Shown: positions 15,907 to 25,426, numbered from the stretch's first letter. The stretch is 64,000 nucleotides of DNA from Verrucomicrobiota bacterium JB022 (GCA_030673845.1 JAUTCQ010000017.1:1-64000), one strand, 5' to 3'. Notes: generated by a model from the letters alone, not told the origin. A program made the numbers and translations.

Positions 15907-18900
15907 ATGAACTATCGATTCGCTCGTCCGACCCTCCTTTCGAGCCTTCTCATCCCATTTGCGGTCTGCGCACAGGCGCAAACGGGCCGCGTGGCAGGCA
16001 AAATCTTCGAACAGTCTTCGGGGCAGCCGATTTCTGCGGCTTCGCTGGTGCTGCTGAACTCTTCGGCCTACACCCAAAGCGACGCCCAGGGCGCCTACAT
16101 CTTCGACGATGTGCCGGTGGGCGAGTACACGCTGCGCGTCTACAAGGCGGGCTTTGACCCCTACGACGTCACGGGCATCGAGGTGACGCAGGGCCAGACG
16201 GCTTCGCTGGACGTTGCCCTGCCGCGCAACTCCGCCTCCACGACTTCTTCGTCGCCCACGAGCACGGCTTCCTCTGGCGACGAAATGCCGACGGAGATCT
16301 TTGAGCTGGAGGCAATCGCGGTGACGGCCGAGGCCATCCGCGAGCAAAATGTGGAAGTGGTGGCCATCCGCCAGCAGTCGCTGGGTGCCATCGACGCCTT
16401 GAGCGCCGACAACATGAGCCGCTTTGCCGTGAGCGATGTGGCCGAAGCCGTGACCAAGCTGCCCGGCCTCAACGTGAGCGATGGCAAGTACGCCGTCGTG
16501 CGCGGCCTCAACGACCGCTACAGCACGACGATGCTCAACGGCGTCGTCATGCCCAGCCCAGACCCGGACCGCCAGGCGGTGCAGCTCGACATCTTTCCCT
16601 CTTCGATGATCGACCAGATCATCGCCAGCAAGACTTACACGCCCGACCTGCCGGGCGAGTCCAGCGGCGGCAACATCAATATCAAGACCAAGGGCCTGCC
16701 GGAAGAGCGCATCCTCTCCTTCAGCCTCGGCACCGCCTACCGCGACAATACGTCATTCAACGACAATTTCCTCACCACCAACGAGGGCAACGACGACTGG
16801 CTGGCCCAGGGCTACGACGACCGCGTCTTCCCGCAGACCGACGCCAGCCAGGGGCCGATGGCGGCCAACAAGCGGGGCAAGCCGGGTCTCGACACCAGCG
16901 GCTCCCTCTCCTACGGCGACCGCTTCAAGATCTTCGGTGAGCAGGAGCTGGGCTTCATCGGCTCGGTGAGCTGGAAGCGCGACTACTTTTACCGCGATAC
17001 GGCCCGCCTGGAGCGCGAGGGCGTCTTCGACCTGCGCAACAACCTCGTCACGCTCTCCAGCGTCGACAACGAGGGCAATTCGGCTGCCGGCCAGCCTTGG
17101 GGCATCTGGAATTACGGTGCGGAAGAAGTGAGCCTCTCCGGCCTCGCCTCCTTCTCCTACCGCCCGCTGAAGAATCAGGAATTCCGCTACACCTACTTCT
17201 TCACCCGCATGGGCACCGACGAGGCCGAAGAGCTGCCTCCGCTCGACTGGGATGAAGACGGCGTCGGGCAGCAACTCTTCTACTTCAGCACCCTCGGCTA
17301 CACCGAGCGCGAGATGCAGCTGCACCAGGTGGAGGGCCACCACTACCTGCCGGAGTTGATGAACTCCTCGCTCGACTGGTCTTACGCGTATTCGACCAAC
17401 ACGCAGGACGAGCTGGTGCGCAACCTCCGCTTCATCATCTACGATGCCAACCGGGGCGACTATACGCTGGACAGCAGCGGCGACCACCGCGTGAGCCAGT
17501 TTGCGCGTGAGACGGACCAGGAGAACCAGATCGCGAAGATCGACTTTACGCTGCCGCTCGACTTCTTCGGCCTCGACAGCACGCCGCGCTTCAAGATGGG
17601 CGGGCAGTATGAGGACGTGAGCCGCGAGTTCGTGCAATACCAGTCGAGCTACTCTCCCCTCGGGCGCCCCCGCTTCGAATCGCCCTCGCAAATCGTGGGC
17701 TCGGCCAATGTGGTGCAAAACGCGGGCGGCCAGTGGGTCAACTACCCGCTGACGGCAGAAGGGCCGGCCACCGGCACGCGCACGATCAAGTCTGGCTATG
17801 CGATGGCCGAAGTGCCGTTCAGCCTGCTTTCGATGACGCACAAGTTTGTTGCCGGCGCGCGCTTTGAGCAGGCCGAGATCGAATTCCTTGGGGTCGGCAC
17901 CATTCAGGGCGTCAACTTCCGCCCGCGCTACGGTGAAACCCGCCCGATCGACGAAGGCACCTGGCTGCCCTCCGTCACCTTGAACACGGATGTGACGGAG
18001 AAGTTCAAGATCCGCACCGCCTATTCCCGCACGGTCGCGCGCCCCTCGTTCCGCGAGCTGGCCCCGTTTGCGACTTATTCGTTGGCCGACGACAGCGTGG
18101 AGTTTGGCAACCCGGGCGAAGTCTTTGCCGTGCCCTCCAGCTCGACGCCGACGGTGGACGGCCTGGAGCAGTCGCGCGTGGACAACTACGACGTGCGCTT
18201 CGAATACTTCTTTGGCGATGCCGACCTCGTGTCGCTCAACTTCTTCTACAAGGTCGTCTCCAACCCCATCGAGCGCTACGAAGTGCGCCCCAACCGCTTC
18301 TCGTTCGAAAACAACGAGAACGATGGCAAGCTGAAGGGCCTTGAGATCGAGTTGAGCAAGAACCTGGGCTTCATCGGCGATTTCTTCCAGGTGTTCAACG
18401 TCGGGGGCAACATCACCTACGTCGACGCCAAGATCGAGCGTTCGACCCGCGAGCTGGGCCCTCAGGGCTGGAACACGCGCGGCGCTTCGCTCCTGCCGCG
18501 CGAGCGCCAGTTCTACGACCAGCCGGAGTATATCATGAACGGCTTCATCAACTTCCGCCAGGAAGAGTGGGGCACCGATGTGACGCTCTCCGCGAACTGG
18601 ACCAGCCACCGCCTCTCTTCGGTAGGCTACCTGGCGGAGAACGCCCTCTCGATCTACGACGAGGAGGTGACGACGCTCAACCTCGTGGTGTCGCAAAAGC
18701 TGACGGACAACCTGTCGCTCAAGTTCTCGATCAAGAACCTGCTCGATCCGTGGATCAACCAGGTTTACGACCCGGAGGTGGTCGATCTTGGAGCGGTCAG
18801 TTCGCAGAACGATCCGACGAGTGCCATTTACCGTGGGCTGGAGAATCCGTATGCGCGCAGTAGCTACAAGCGTGGTCGCGAGTTCGGTATTTCGCTCTCC

Positions 18901-18915
18901 TACGACTTTTTCTAG
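15907..18915 (+). CDS. TonB-dependent outer-membrane receptor with N-terminal CarboxypepD-regulatory-like domain
   Basis: This 1002-residue gated barrel takes up an unknown substrate using TonB energy. A signal peptide (cleavage near CAQAQ) is followed by a beta-sandwich domain (GRVAGKIFEQSSGQPISAAS to about residue 95), an Ser/Thr linker, and a TonB-box-like EAIAVTAEA. The plug (about residues 145-265) includes AVTKLPGLNVSDG, RGLNDRYSTTMLNGV and SSGGNINIKTKG. The barrel ends in FGISLSYDFF with terminal Phe. The secreted protein gene at 19015 follows 99 bases later and is probably a functional partner. The substrate cannot be read from the sequence. Confidence 0.93.
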   Translation: MNYRFARPTLLSSLLIPFAVCAQAQTGRVAGKIFEQSSGQPISAASLVLLNSSAYTQSDAQGAYIFDDVPVGEYTLRVYKAGFDPYDVTGIEVTQGQTASLDVALPRNSASTTSSSPTSTASSGDEMPTEIFELEAIAVTAEAIREQNVEVVAIRQQSLGAIDALSADNMSRFAVSDVAEAVTKLPGLNVSDGKYAVVRGLNDRYSTTMLNGVVMPSPDPDRQAVQLDIFPSSMIDQIIASKTYTPDLPGESSGGNINIKTKGLPEERILSFSLGTAYRDNTSFNDNFLTTNEGNDDWLAQGYDDRVFPQTDASQGPMAANKRGKPGLDTSGSLSYGDRFKIFGEQELGFIGSVSWKRDYFYRDTARLEREGVFDLRNNLVTLSSVDNEGNSAAGQPWGIWNYGAEEVSLSGLASFSYRPLKNQEFRYTYFFTRMGTDEAEELPPLDWDEDGVGQQLFYFSTLGYTEREMQLHQVEGHHYLPELMNSSLDWSYAYSTNTQDELVRNLRFIIYDANRGDYTLDSSGDHRVSQFARETDQENQIAKIDFTLPLDFFGLDSTPRFKMGGQYEDVSREFVQYQSSYSPLGRPRFESPSQIVGSANVVQNAGGQWVNYPLTAEGPATGTRTIKSGYAMAEVPFSLLSMTHKFVAGARFEQAEIEFLGVGTIQGVNFRPRYGETRPIDEGTWLPSVTLNTDVTEKFKIRTAYSRTVARPSFRELAPFATYSLADDSVEFGNPGEVFAVPSSSTPTVDGLEQSRVDNYDVRFEYFFGDADLVSLNFFYKVVSNPIERYEVRPNRFSFENNENDGKLKGLEIELSKNLGFIGDFFQVFNVGGNITYVDAKIERSTRELGPQGWNTRGASLLPRERQFYDQPEYIMNGFINFRQEEWGTDVTLSANWTSHRLSSVGYLAENALSIYDEEVTTLNLVVSQKLTDNLSLKFSIKNLLDPWINQVYDPEVVDLGAVSSQNDPTSAIYRGLENPYARSSYKRGREFGISLSYDFF

Positions 18916-18920
18916 TCGCT

Positions 18921-18936
18921 GTTACACACGCGTAAC
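18921..18936. promoter_or_regulatory. Candidate operator GTTAC-N6-GTAAC
   Basis: A perfect 5-bp dyad with 6-base spacing lies just after the receptor stop and upstream of the 19015 gene. The same half-sites and spacing occur at 29786-29801, upstream of the TonB-C gene. This could be a shared regulator site; it is a post-hoc observation. Confidence 0.3.
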
Positions 18937-19014
18937 TGAATGAGCCAAGCTTTGTCACTTTCAACGCGTAGAATGCACCAGAATTTCAACCAGAGAACCT
19001 CAAATCGAACAAAG

Positions 19015-20670
19015 ATGCAAAACTTGAAACTGCTCGGTACTGCTGCTGTTGTCGCGGCTTTTTCCCTTAGCGCTTTTGGCGAAAAGGTCGTCAGCTCCAA
19101 CATCACGACCAGTGAGACTTGGACTTTGGCGGACAGCCCCATCATCCTCGAAGGACCCATCTATGTGATGGATGGTGCGGTGCTCACGATCGAGCCGGGC
19201 GTGATCGTGCGCGGCCAGCCCGCCAGCGCGGTAGTCACCGACGCCGGCAGCCTCATCGTTTCTCGCGGTTCCCAGATTATTGCCTCCGGCACGGCTCAGC
19301 AGCCGATCATCTTCACGACCGCTGCGGTGGACGTGAACGACGATGGCGCTTATGACGCCGACGGCGGTTTCGCTACCCGTTGGAACGCCGGGATGGGCCT
19401 GGATGTCTTCCACGACGCCGACCCGCTGAACAACCCGCTGCCCCCCTACGCGGGCTGGACGCAAGACGCCTCCAATGGCGCGGTGGGCGCTGCCCCCTAC
19501 AACCGTGGTCTCTGGGGCGGTCTGATCCTGCTCGGTAGCGCGCCGACCAACGTGGGCTCGATCGCCGACGGCGTCGCGGTGGGCACCCAAAGCGAGCTGA
19601 CCGACAACTATTTCGAAAACACGATCGAAGGCTTGATCGACAGCGAGGAATCCGTCTATGGCGGTTCCAACCCCAACGACTCTTCGGGCGTGGTGCGCTA
19701 CGTGTCGATCCGCCACGGCGGTACCGAAATCGGCGAAGGCAATGAAATCAACGGCCTCACCATGGGCGGCGTTGGCTTCGGCACGCTGATCGAATACGTC
19801 GAAGTCTACCTGAACAACGACGACGGCTATGAGTGGTTTGGCGGCACCGTCAACACCAGCCACCTCGTCGCCCTCTTCAACCAGGACGATTCGTTTGACA
19901 TCGACGAAGGCTTCACCGGCCTCGGCCAATTCTGGTTCTCCCTGCAGCTCGACGACACCGCCACCGGCAACCATGCCGGCGAGCATGACGGCGTGATCAA
20001 CTCCATCTTCGTGGATTCGATCAACGGCGTGCCGCTCGGCGTGACGAACACCGGCGCGGAAGCTCGCGGCGGCCTCCCCCTCGCTTACCCGACCGTTTAC
20101 AACGCGACCTACATCGGTGGCGGCGCCGGTCACAATGCGAGCTACGACAGCGGCCGCAACGACGCGTTCCGTATCCGCGACTCCTTCGGCGGCACCTACC
20201 GCAACTCGATCTTCTCCGACTTCGGTGGCTCGGGCATCCGCCTCGACGCCGACGGCGTGGACCGCTGGCTCGCCGGCGACGTGAGCTTCCAGAGCAACTA
20301 CTGGTACAACTTCGCCAATGCGGGCGACTCCTTTGTGGCGATGAGCGACGCCGTGTTTGTCGGCGCCGGCAACATCCGCGCGGCCGAAGTGCTCAACGGT
20401 GCCAGTGGCGACTATGCTGAAAAGCGTGCTGGCAAGTTCAGCAACAACTACACCGACGTCGACCCGTTTGTGGTGCGTCGCGACATGTCGATGTTCAGCC
20501 GCCGCACCGGTCTCGACCCGCGCCCGGCTGGCCTGAATGGCGACCTCGCCCCGGTGACGGCCACGTTCTTCCAAAGCGCCGCCTACTTCGGTGCTTTCAA
20601 CCCGTCCGAGAGCCTCTGGACCGACGGTTGGACGGCTGCTTCCGGTCTCGGTGTGCTCCGCTCGGAGTAG
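19015..20670 (+). CDS. Secreted repeat-rich (probable right-handed beta-helix) protein
   Basis: The product is 551 residues from the ATG at 19015, which directly precedes a signal peptide (NLKLLGTAAVVAAFSLSAFG). The body is Gly/Asp/Asn-rich with strand-turn repeats (YVMDGAVLTIEPGVIVRG, GSLIVSRGSQIIASG, GLWGGLILLGSAP, VRYVSIRHGG, TLIEYVEVYLNNDDGYEWFG), the look of parallel beta-helix proteins. Its position after a large TonB receptor suggests a surface or secreted protein acting with it, but no catalytic motif was recognised. Two terminators follow in tandem. Confidence 0.8.
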   Translation: MQNLKLLGTAAVVAAFSLSAFGEKVVSSNITTSETWTLADSPIILEGPIYVMDGAVLTIEPGVIVRGQPASAVVTDAGSLIVSRGSQIIASGTAQQPIIFTTAAVDVNDDGAYDADGGFATRWNAGMGLDVFHDADPLNNPLPPYAGWTQDASNGAVGAAPYNRGLWGGLILLGSAPTNVGSIADGVAVGTQSELTDNYFENTIEGLIDSEESVYGGSNPNDSSGVVRYVSIRHGGTEIGEGNEINGLTMGGVGFGTLIEYVEVYLNNDDGYEWFGGTVNTSHLVALFNQDDSFDIDEGFTGLGQFWFSLQLDDTATGNHAGEHDGVINSIFVDSINGVPLGVTNTGAEARGGLPLAYPTVYNATYIGGGAGHNASYDSGRNDAFRIRDSFGGTYRNSIFSDFGGSGIRLDADGVDRWLAGDVSFQSNYWYNFANAGDSFVAMSDAVFVGAGNIRAAEVLNGASGDYAEKRAGKFSNNYTDVDPFVVRRDMSMFSRRTGLDPRPAGLNGDLAPVTATFFQSAAYFGAFNPSESLWTDGWTAASGLGVLRSE

Positions 20671-20684
20671 TCCGCTTCATCTTG

Positions 20685-20715
20685 GGTGCCTGAATTCGTT
20701 CAGGCACCTCCTTTT
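20685..20715 (+). terminator. First of two tandem terminators
   Basis: A 10-bp stem (GGTGCCTGAA / TTCAGGCACC) with a TTCG tetraloop is followed by a T-rich tail, 15 bases after the stop at 20670. Confidence 0.8.
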
Positions 20716-20727
20716 GGGGAAACGCTG

Positions 20728-20756
20728 CCTTCGACCTGCTGGGTCGAAGGTTTTTT
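20728..20756 (+). terminator. Second tandem terminator
   Basis: A 9-bp stem (CCTTCGACC / GGTCGAAGG) with a 5-base loop is followed by six T, 13 bases beyond the first terminator. Confidence 0.85.
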
Positions 20757-20763
20757 GTGTCCC

Positions 20764-20791
20764 AAAAAAAGACTGCCCGGCGGGAGCAGTC
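20764..20791 (-). terminator. Minus-strand terminator of the 20823-21650 gene
   Basis: On the minus strand a 6-bp stem (GACTGC / GCAGTC) is followed by seven T (A at 20764-20770 on the plus strand). It lies about 30 bases beyond the stop of the convergent gene. Confidence 0.7.
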
Positions 20792-20822
20792 CTTGGCGGT
20801 CTGGATGAAATCTGAGGTATCG

Positions 20823-21650
20823 CTACTGCTGCAGGTAAGGCGCGCGCACTGGATCGGCGGCCAGTTGGGCCTGGTCGCGCTCGATGAGGTCGTGGATCCA
20901 ACCGGCCCAGTCGGCCACTTCCGGAAAATCGGCGGTGCCTTCGGTCGGGTAGAGGATGCGGTTGTTGGCATCGGTCACGACGACGGCGGGGCGCTGGTCG
21001 AGCGGATGGGCCAGGGCGTAGATGTAGCCTTTGGACATGTGCCACACCATCACAGGGAATTCCGGCGCATCCTGATCGAAGAAGGGTTGCACTTCGCGGT
21101 TGGCCGAGAGCAGGACGACTTCGGCCTCCGGGCTTTGCCGGACGATTTCGTCATAGGCTTGTGACAATTTGGCCACTGCTTTGACGGACGTAGCTTCCTG
21201 TGGTTCGGCATAAAGAAATACGAAATAGTCCTTATGTTCAAAATAGTGGCCGCCCAGGCGCTGCATGTTTTCGCCATTCCAGCGCCAGAACTTGTCCCCG
21301 ATCTGGGTCTGGAGGAGGGGGGTGGGTTTCAGCTTCGGGTCGGCCTGGATGGCTTCGGCGCGGGTGAGGATGTCGGTCGCCTCGAGGGGGAAGAGGTGGC
21401 GCCCGCTGGAGCCGAAGTCGGCCAGCACTCCTTGCTCGCTTACCCGCACCACCACACCGTTGATCAGCGGGAGGATCGTGCGCTCGCGCCCCTCGACTTC
21501 CACCGTGGTCTGCTCCTTCAGCTTCAGGTGCGAGGGCCAGAATTCGGGCAGGTGGGGCAGGGCTTCGGCGGTGATTTCGGCGGCGCCGAGGTGGCTGCAG
21601 AGGCTCAACAGGCCGAGGGTGGCGAGGGTGCGGAAGGGCATTTTTCTCAT
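20823..21650 (-). CDS. Exported protein with thioredoxin-like C-terminal part
   Basis: From the ATG at 21650 the product is 275 residues, with a signal peptide (FRTLATLGLLSLCSHLGAA). Residues about 35-90 form a small strand-rich domain (INGVVVRVSEQGVLADFGSS). From about residue 135, KDYFVFLYAEP followed by a helix and AEVVLLSANRE, then PAVVVTDANNRILYPTEG, gives the order of a thioredoxin fold. The expected CxxC is absent, so it is unlikely to be an oxidoreductase of the usual kind. The family is not recognised; periplasmic location is inferred. Confidence 0.65.
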   Translation of the reverse strand: MRKMPFRTLATLGLLSLCSHLGAAEITAEALPHLPEFWPSHLKLKEQTTVEVEGRERTILPLINGVVVRVSEQGVLADFGSSGRHLFPLEATDILTRAEAIQADPKLKPTPLLQTQIGDKFWRWNGENMQRLGGHYFEHKDYFVFLYAEPQEATSVKAVAKLSQAYDEIVRQSPEAEVVLLSANREVQPFFDQDAPEFPVMVWHMSKGYIYALAHPLDQRPAVVVTDANNRILYPTEGTADFPEVADWAGWIHDLIERDQAQLAADPVRAPYLQQ

Positions 21651-21892
21651 CGGTGCAAACAGGGTGCAGTAGGGACGCACAGTCTTGGCCGTTGCCCTCG
21701 ATTGTCAACGTCTCTTCGGTGCTGGCATGGGCTGTGAAACGGTTGTGTGTCATTTGTGTTAATTTTATCCGTTCATTGTGTCTTTTGCCTTACATTAAAG
21801 GCTTAGCACTAGAAACAACTTGACCGGTTGGGGTGGTGTTTCAGACTCGGGTCAAATTCAATTTCCTCTCTCAAAACACTATTCGATATCGC

Positions 21893-23044
21893 ATGAAAAA
21901 GCCGTTTTACACCCTTTGTCTTGCAACCGCCCTGGCTGGTGCGGCGCATGCCCAACGGACCGACTTGACCCCGATCGCAGCGTGGGATTTTGAGACCAAG
22001 ATCGAACAAGCCTACAATGGTTTGACGAATGAGCAGGCGATCGCTCGTGGCATCATCGTGTCCAGCAGCCTGCAGAAGCAACTGATCGCCAAGGAGGGTG
22101 AGCAGTCTGGTAGCAGCCTGACGGCTTTGACGCCGGCCGTGCTCGACCTTTCGAGCCTGGTCTACCCGACGGACATGATCGACGTGAATGGCAACAGCCG
22201 CCAGGCCGGTGCCTACGACCGTAACGAGATCGCGTTCAACGGCACCGACGGCAGCACGCTCAATTCTGTCTACAACGCCAACTGGGGCATCGAGAACCAG
22301 GCTGCCGGCAACAACGCTTCGCTGCTCCTGCGCGGTGAGATCGGCACCAAGGCGATCACCGTTACGGCCAGCACCGCCGGCTACTACAACGTCCAGTTTG
22401 CGCTCGACGCGATGGCCCTCAGCGGCCCGTTCCAGAGCACCCCGACCGTCAGCGTGATGGTCGACGGCACCTCCTATCCGGTGGAGTCCACCGCGATGAT
22501 CGGCACCAGCTACAGCCAGCTCGTTTATGAGCTGCCGGCCCAGGCCGACAACGCTGACAGCGTGACGCTGACGATCAATCTGAACTCCAGCTACACCGCC
22601 ACGAGCAGCGGCCACACCGGCGGCCTGCGCGTCGACAACGTGCAGCTGCGCGGCTACAAGCTGGTGCTGACCGAAGGCGCTTCCGAGAGCCTGCACGCCA
22701 ATTTCCTCTTCGGGGCCCAGGCTGTCGGCAACGGCTTCATCTCGACCGGCAACGGGGTGTTCTACGCCTCCAGCTACCCCTACCTCTGGCATCCGCAGAT
22801 GGGCTACCTGTGGGTGAACGACACGCAGGTGCAGGGTGCGGGCAGCGCCGACACCAACCAGGGCTGGCTCTATTCCTACGCCAGCGTCGAGGGTAACAAC
22901 CTCGGCTGGACCTGGGTCGACTTCGACACGTCGCACTTCCCCTGGATCTACTCCAGCAGCTACAACAGCTGGATCTACATCTTCAGCGACAGCATGTCGT
23001 TCTACGTGAACAGCACCGGCAACGTGGTGACCTACACCAAGTAA
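21893..23044 (+). CDS. Secreted protein with Trp-rich C-terminal domain
   Basis: From the ATG at 21893 the product is 383 residues with signal peptide MKKPFYTLCLATALAGAAHA. Residues about 22-260 look like a PEP-CTERM-style carbohydrate-binding beta sandwich (IAAWDFE, YYNVQFALDAMAL, GGLRVDNVQLRGYKL), a comparison made by eye. The C-terminal 110 residues carry the Trp/Tyr motifs YLWHPQMGYLWVN, QGWLYSYASVEG, GWTWVDFDTSHFPWIY and YNSWIYIFS, resembling the C-termini of the proteins at 273 and 31705-36967. There is no sorting tail. The function is unknown. An upstream AT-rich stretch of 240 bases probably holds its promoter. Confidence 0.75.
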   Translation: MKKPFYTLCLATALAGAAHAQRTDLTPIAAWDFETKIEQAYNGLTNEQAIARGIIVSSSLQKQLIAKEGEQSGSSLTALTPAVLDLSSLVYPTDMIDVNGNSRQAGAYDRNEIAFNGTDGSTLNSVYNANWGIENQAAGNNASLLLRGEIGTKAITVTASTAGYYNVQFALDAMALSGPFQSTPTVSVMVDGTSYPVESTAMIGTSYSQLVYELPAQADNADSVTLTINLNSSYTATSSGHTGGLRVDNVQLRGYKLVLTEGASESLHANFLFGAQAVGNGFISTGNGVFYASSYPYLWHPQMGYLWVNDTQVQGAGSADTNQGWLYSYASVEGNNLGWTWVDFDTSHFPWIYSSSYNSWIYIFSDSMSFYVNSTGNVVTYTK

Positions 23045-23085
23045 CCCGGCCCCGTTTCTTCCTCACTCTGTGCTTTCCATACTGG

Positions 23086-23117
23086 CGGGCCCATCCAACG
23101 CGATGGGCCCGTTTTTT
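23086..23117 (+). terminator. Strong terminator
   Basis: A 10-bp stem (CGGGCCCATC / GATGGGCCCG) with a 6-base loop is followed by six T, 42 bases after the stop at 23044. Confidence 0.9.
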
Positions 23118-23179
23118 GTGCCCGCAGCCGGTGTATCTCCCCGCTTGCGCAAAGCGGAAACTGAGGGCAGGCTGGCAGG

Positions 23180-23740
23180 ATGGCACTACCGCTGGAGAGC
23201 AAGAACATCGTCCTGGGCGTCACGGGCTCGATTGCGGCCTACAAGGCGGCCGACATCACCAGCCAGCTGGTAAAGCTGGGGGCCGAGGTGCATGTAGTGA
23301 TGACCGAGGCCGCCACCCGTCTGATTGCGCCGCTGACGCTCCAGACCTTGAGCCGCCGCCCGGTGTGCGTGAGCCTCTGGGACGAGGCGGAGGGCTGGCA
23401 GCCGGGCCATATCGAGATCGCGGACAATGCCGACTTGCTGCTGGTGGCCCCGGCCACGGCCAATACGCTGGCCCAGTTTGCCCATGGGCTTGCCCCAGAC
23501 TTGTTGGGCAACGTCTACCTCGCTACGCCTGCGCCGGTGATGCTCGCGCCGGCCATGAACGGCAAGATGCTGGCGCACCCGGCCACGCAGGCCAATTTGC
23601 GCACGTTGGCCGAGCGTGGGCACCAGATCATCGAGCCGGCGGAGGGCATGCTGGCCTGCGGCTACGAGGGCAAGGGCAAGCTGGCGGCGGTCGATACGAT
23701 CGTGCAGGCAGTGGTCGACTTCTTCGAGGCGCGCCCGTAA
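23180..23740 (+). CDS. coaC: Phosphopantothenoylcysteine decarboxylase (single-domain CoaC)
   Basis: The flavoprotein decarboxylates 4'-phosphopantothenoylcysteine in coenzyme A synthesis. The 186 residues show the FMN-binding start IVLGVTGSIAAYKAADI, the active-site His in GHIEIADNADLLLVAPATAN, the substrate-recognition PAMNGKM, and the flexible flap LACGYEGKGKL with the conserved Cys. Most bacteria carry a CoaBC fusion; here no CoaB synthetase domain follows, so CoaB must be encoded elsewhere. Other HFCD flavoproteins are possible but the flap motif favours CoaC. Confidence 0.88.
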   Translation: MALPLESKNIVLGVTGSIAAYKAADITSQLVKLGAEVHVVMTEAATRLIAPLTLQTLSRRPVCVSLWDEAEGWQPGHIEIADNADLLLVAPATANTLAQFAHGLAPDLLGNVYLATPAPVMLAPAMNGKMLAHPATQANLRTLAERGHQIIEPAEGMLACGYEGKGKLAAVDTIVQAVVDFFEARP

Positions 23741-23797
23741 GCCGTTTGCGGAATGGGCGTGCATTTCCCGCTTTTTTCACTTCAGTAGGGCGCAGGC

Positions 23798-24613
23798 ATG
23801 TTGGCGCATCAGCAATTCTGGAAACCTCGTCGTATGCCGGCCGACCGCGTATGCCTCTGGCGGTTGGGTCGGCTGCGCCTCTGGCTGGCCCGCGCCGAAA
23901 AGGAGTGGGCCTACGCCAACGAAAACGCGAACGACCCGGAGGTGCTCGACGCGAGCTTTGTGCCGCACGATGTCGTGCCCGAGGGGCTGGAGTGGCATCA
24001 CCACGCCTTCGAGCACGCGCCCGAGCAGTTTGAGCTGTGGCCCGCAGTGCCGCCGCGCCCGGTCGTGGTGCGCGCGGATCGCCCGGTGACGATCCCGGCG
24101 CACGAGTCGGCCCAGTTTTTTGCCTGCATCCCCGTGTGGGTGGAGCTGTGGGTAGGCGGGCCGGAGCGCGACGAACAGCTAAAGCTGGCGACCGTGACCA
24201 CCCGGGCGCTCTCCAATACCTGGTTTGGCAACCACGCCAACGGGGAGCTGTGCTACTCGCTGCGTTTTGCCGCCAGCCGGCAGCTCGACGAGCTGAACCG
24301 GCACCCGCACCACATCATTTGCCCCATCGTGCTGGAAAACCATAGCGAGGAGGCGCTGGAGTTCCACAAGCTGTGCCTGCGCACCAAGCACCTCGCCGTC
24401 TACTCCGGGCACGAGCACTTCTGGAGCAATGTCGTGCGCATCCGCTACGCCGGCAAATCCCGTGAGGCACGGGTGACTTACGAGAGCGGTGTTCCGAGCC
24501 ACGAGCCCAACCTGCGCCTCGTTTCCAAGGCTTACGAGCCGGCCGAGCGCGTTTTTGTGGGCCTCACCTTCAAACACGCGGCCGCTTCCGACTTCCAGGC
24601 CATGGGGACTTAG
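23798..24613 (+). CDS. Unknown soluble protein coupled to mscS
   Basis: The product has 271 residues, no signal peptide and no membrane segment. It contains a strand-rich region (RPVTIPAHESAQFFACIPVW, VELWVGGPE) and a segment HIICPIVLENHSEEALEFHK. The size, location and IPVWVEL-type strand recall DUF432, which I remember as often neighbouring MscS genes; I cannot confirm it. The stop is 3 bases before the mscS start, so the two are almost certainly one operon and probably act together in osmotic response. The upstream base of the reading frame overlaps no other gene. Confidence 0.7.
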   Translation: MLAHQQFWKPRRMPADRVCLWRLGRLRLWLARAEKEWAYANENANDPEVLDASFVPHDVVPEGLEWHHHAFEHAPEQFELWPAVPPRPVVVRADRPVTIPAHESAQFFACIPVWVELWVGGPERDEQLKLATVTTRALSNTWFGNHANGELCYSLRFAASRQLDELNRHPHHIICPIVLENHSEEALEFHKLCLRTKHLAVYSGHEHFWSNVVRIRYAGKSREARVTYESGVPSHEPNLRLVSKAYEPAERVFVGLTFKHAAASDFQAMGT

Positions 24614-24616
24614 ACG

Positions 24617-25426
24617 ATGGCTTCCCTCGATTATTTCTCGATCGCACGGGCGGCCGCCATGGTGCTGCTCGGCTTCCCCTTACTGATGTTACTGGGCCGT
24701 TTGGGCGGGCAAATGCTCGTTCGCCACGGTTCGGAGCACAGCAGCATCATCCTGCGGCGCTTCATCCTCTGGGGTGGCAGCATCATCCTGATCCTGCTGG
24801 TGCTGACGGAGCTGGGCTACGACATCACGGGCCTGGTGGCTACCGCCGGTATCGCCACCATTGCCATCGGCTTCGCGGCACAGACGACGCTCTCCAACTT
24901 CATCTCGGGCTTGTTCCTGATCGGCGAAAAGCCTTTTCGCATCGGCGACTTGATCCGGATCGGCGAGCGCCTGGGAGTGGTGGCGTCCATCGACATGCTG
25001 TCGGTCAAGCTGCGCACGCTCGACAACCTTTTCGTGCGCATCCCCAACGAGGATATGATCAAGCGGGAGGTGGTGAACATCACCCGCTACCCGATCCGCC
25101 GGATGGACATTGAGGTGCGCGTCGCCTACCGCTCCGACCTGAGCAAGGTGAAAGAGATCCTGGCCGAGCTGGCGAAGGAAAACCTGTGGGCGCTCGACGA
25201 CCCGGAGCCGCTCATCCTGATCAAGGACTTCCGACCCGACGAGATCCTCTTCCTCTGGGGCGTGTGGTTTGAAAAGAGCGACTACCTCAACCTGCGCAAC
25301 TCGCTGCTGCAGGAGATGAAGGAGCGCTTTGAGCGCGAGGGCATCGAGATCCCGTACCCGCACCTCAAGGTCTACGCACCGGCCGAGGGCTGGCCCGACT
25401 CGCGGGCACCGCTGCCGCCGAAATAG
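24617..25426 (+). CDS. MscS-family small mechanosensitive channel
   Basis: This inner-membrane channel, which releases solutes on hypo-osmotic shock, has 269 residues. About three hydrophobic segments occupy residues 8-105, the last with the Gly/Ala-rich pore helix (GLVATAGIATIAIGFAAQTTL). The MscS beta domain follows (FRIGDLIRIGERLGVVASID, LFVRIPNEDMI), then the C-terminal alpha-beta domain ending with EIPYPHLKVY. It is shorter in the N-terminal part than the large MscK types, and resembles E. coli MscS in size. Linked to the preceding gene by a 3-base gap. Confidence 0.92.
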   Translation: MASLDYFSIARAAAMVLLGFPLLMLLGRLGGQMLVRHGSEHSSIILRRFILWGGSIILILLVLTELGYDITGLVATAGIATIAIGFAAQTTLSNFISGLFLIGEKPFRIGDLIRIGERLGVVASIDMLSVKLRTLDNLFVRIPNEDMIKREVVNITRYPIRRMDIEVRVAYRSDLSKVKEILAELAKENLWALDDPEPLILIKDFRPDEILFLWGVWFEKSDYLNLRNSLLQEMKERFEREGIEIPYPHLKVYAPAEGWPDSRAPLPPK

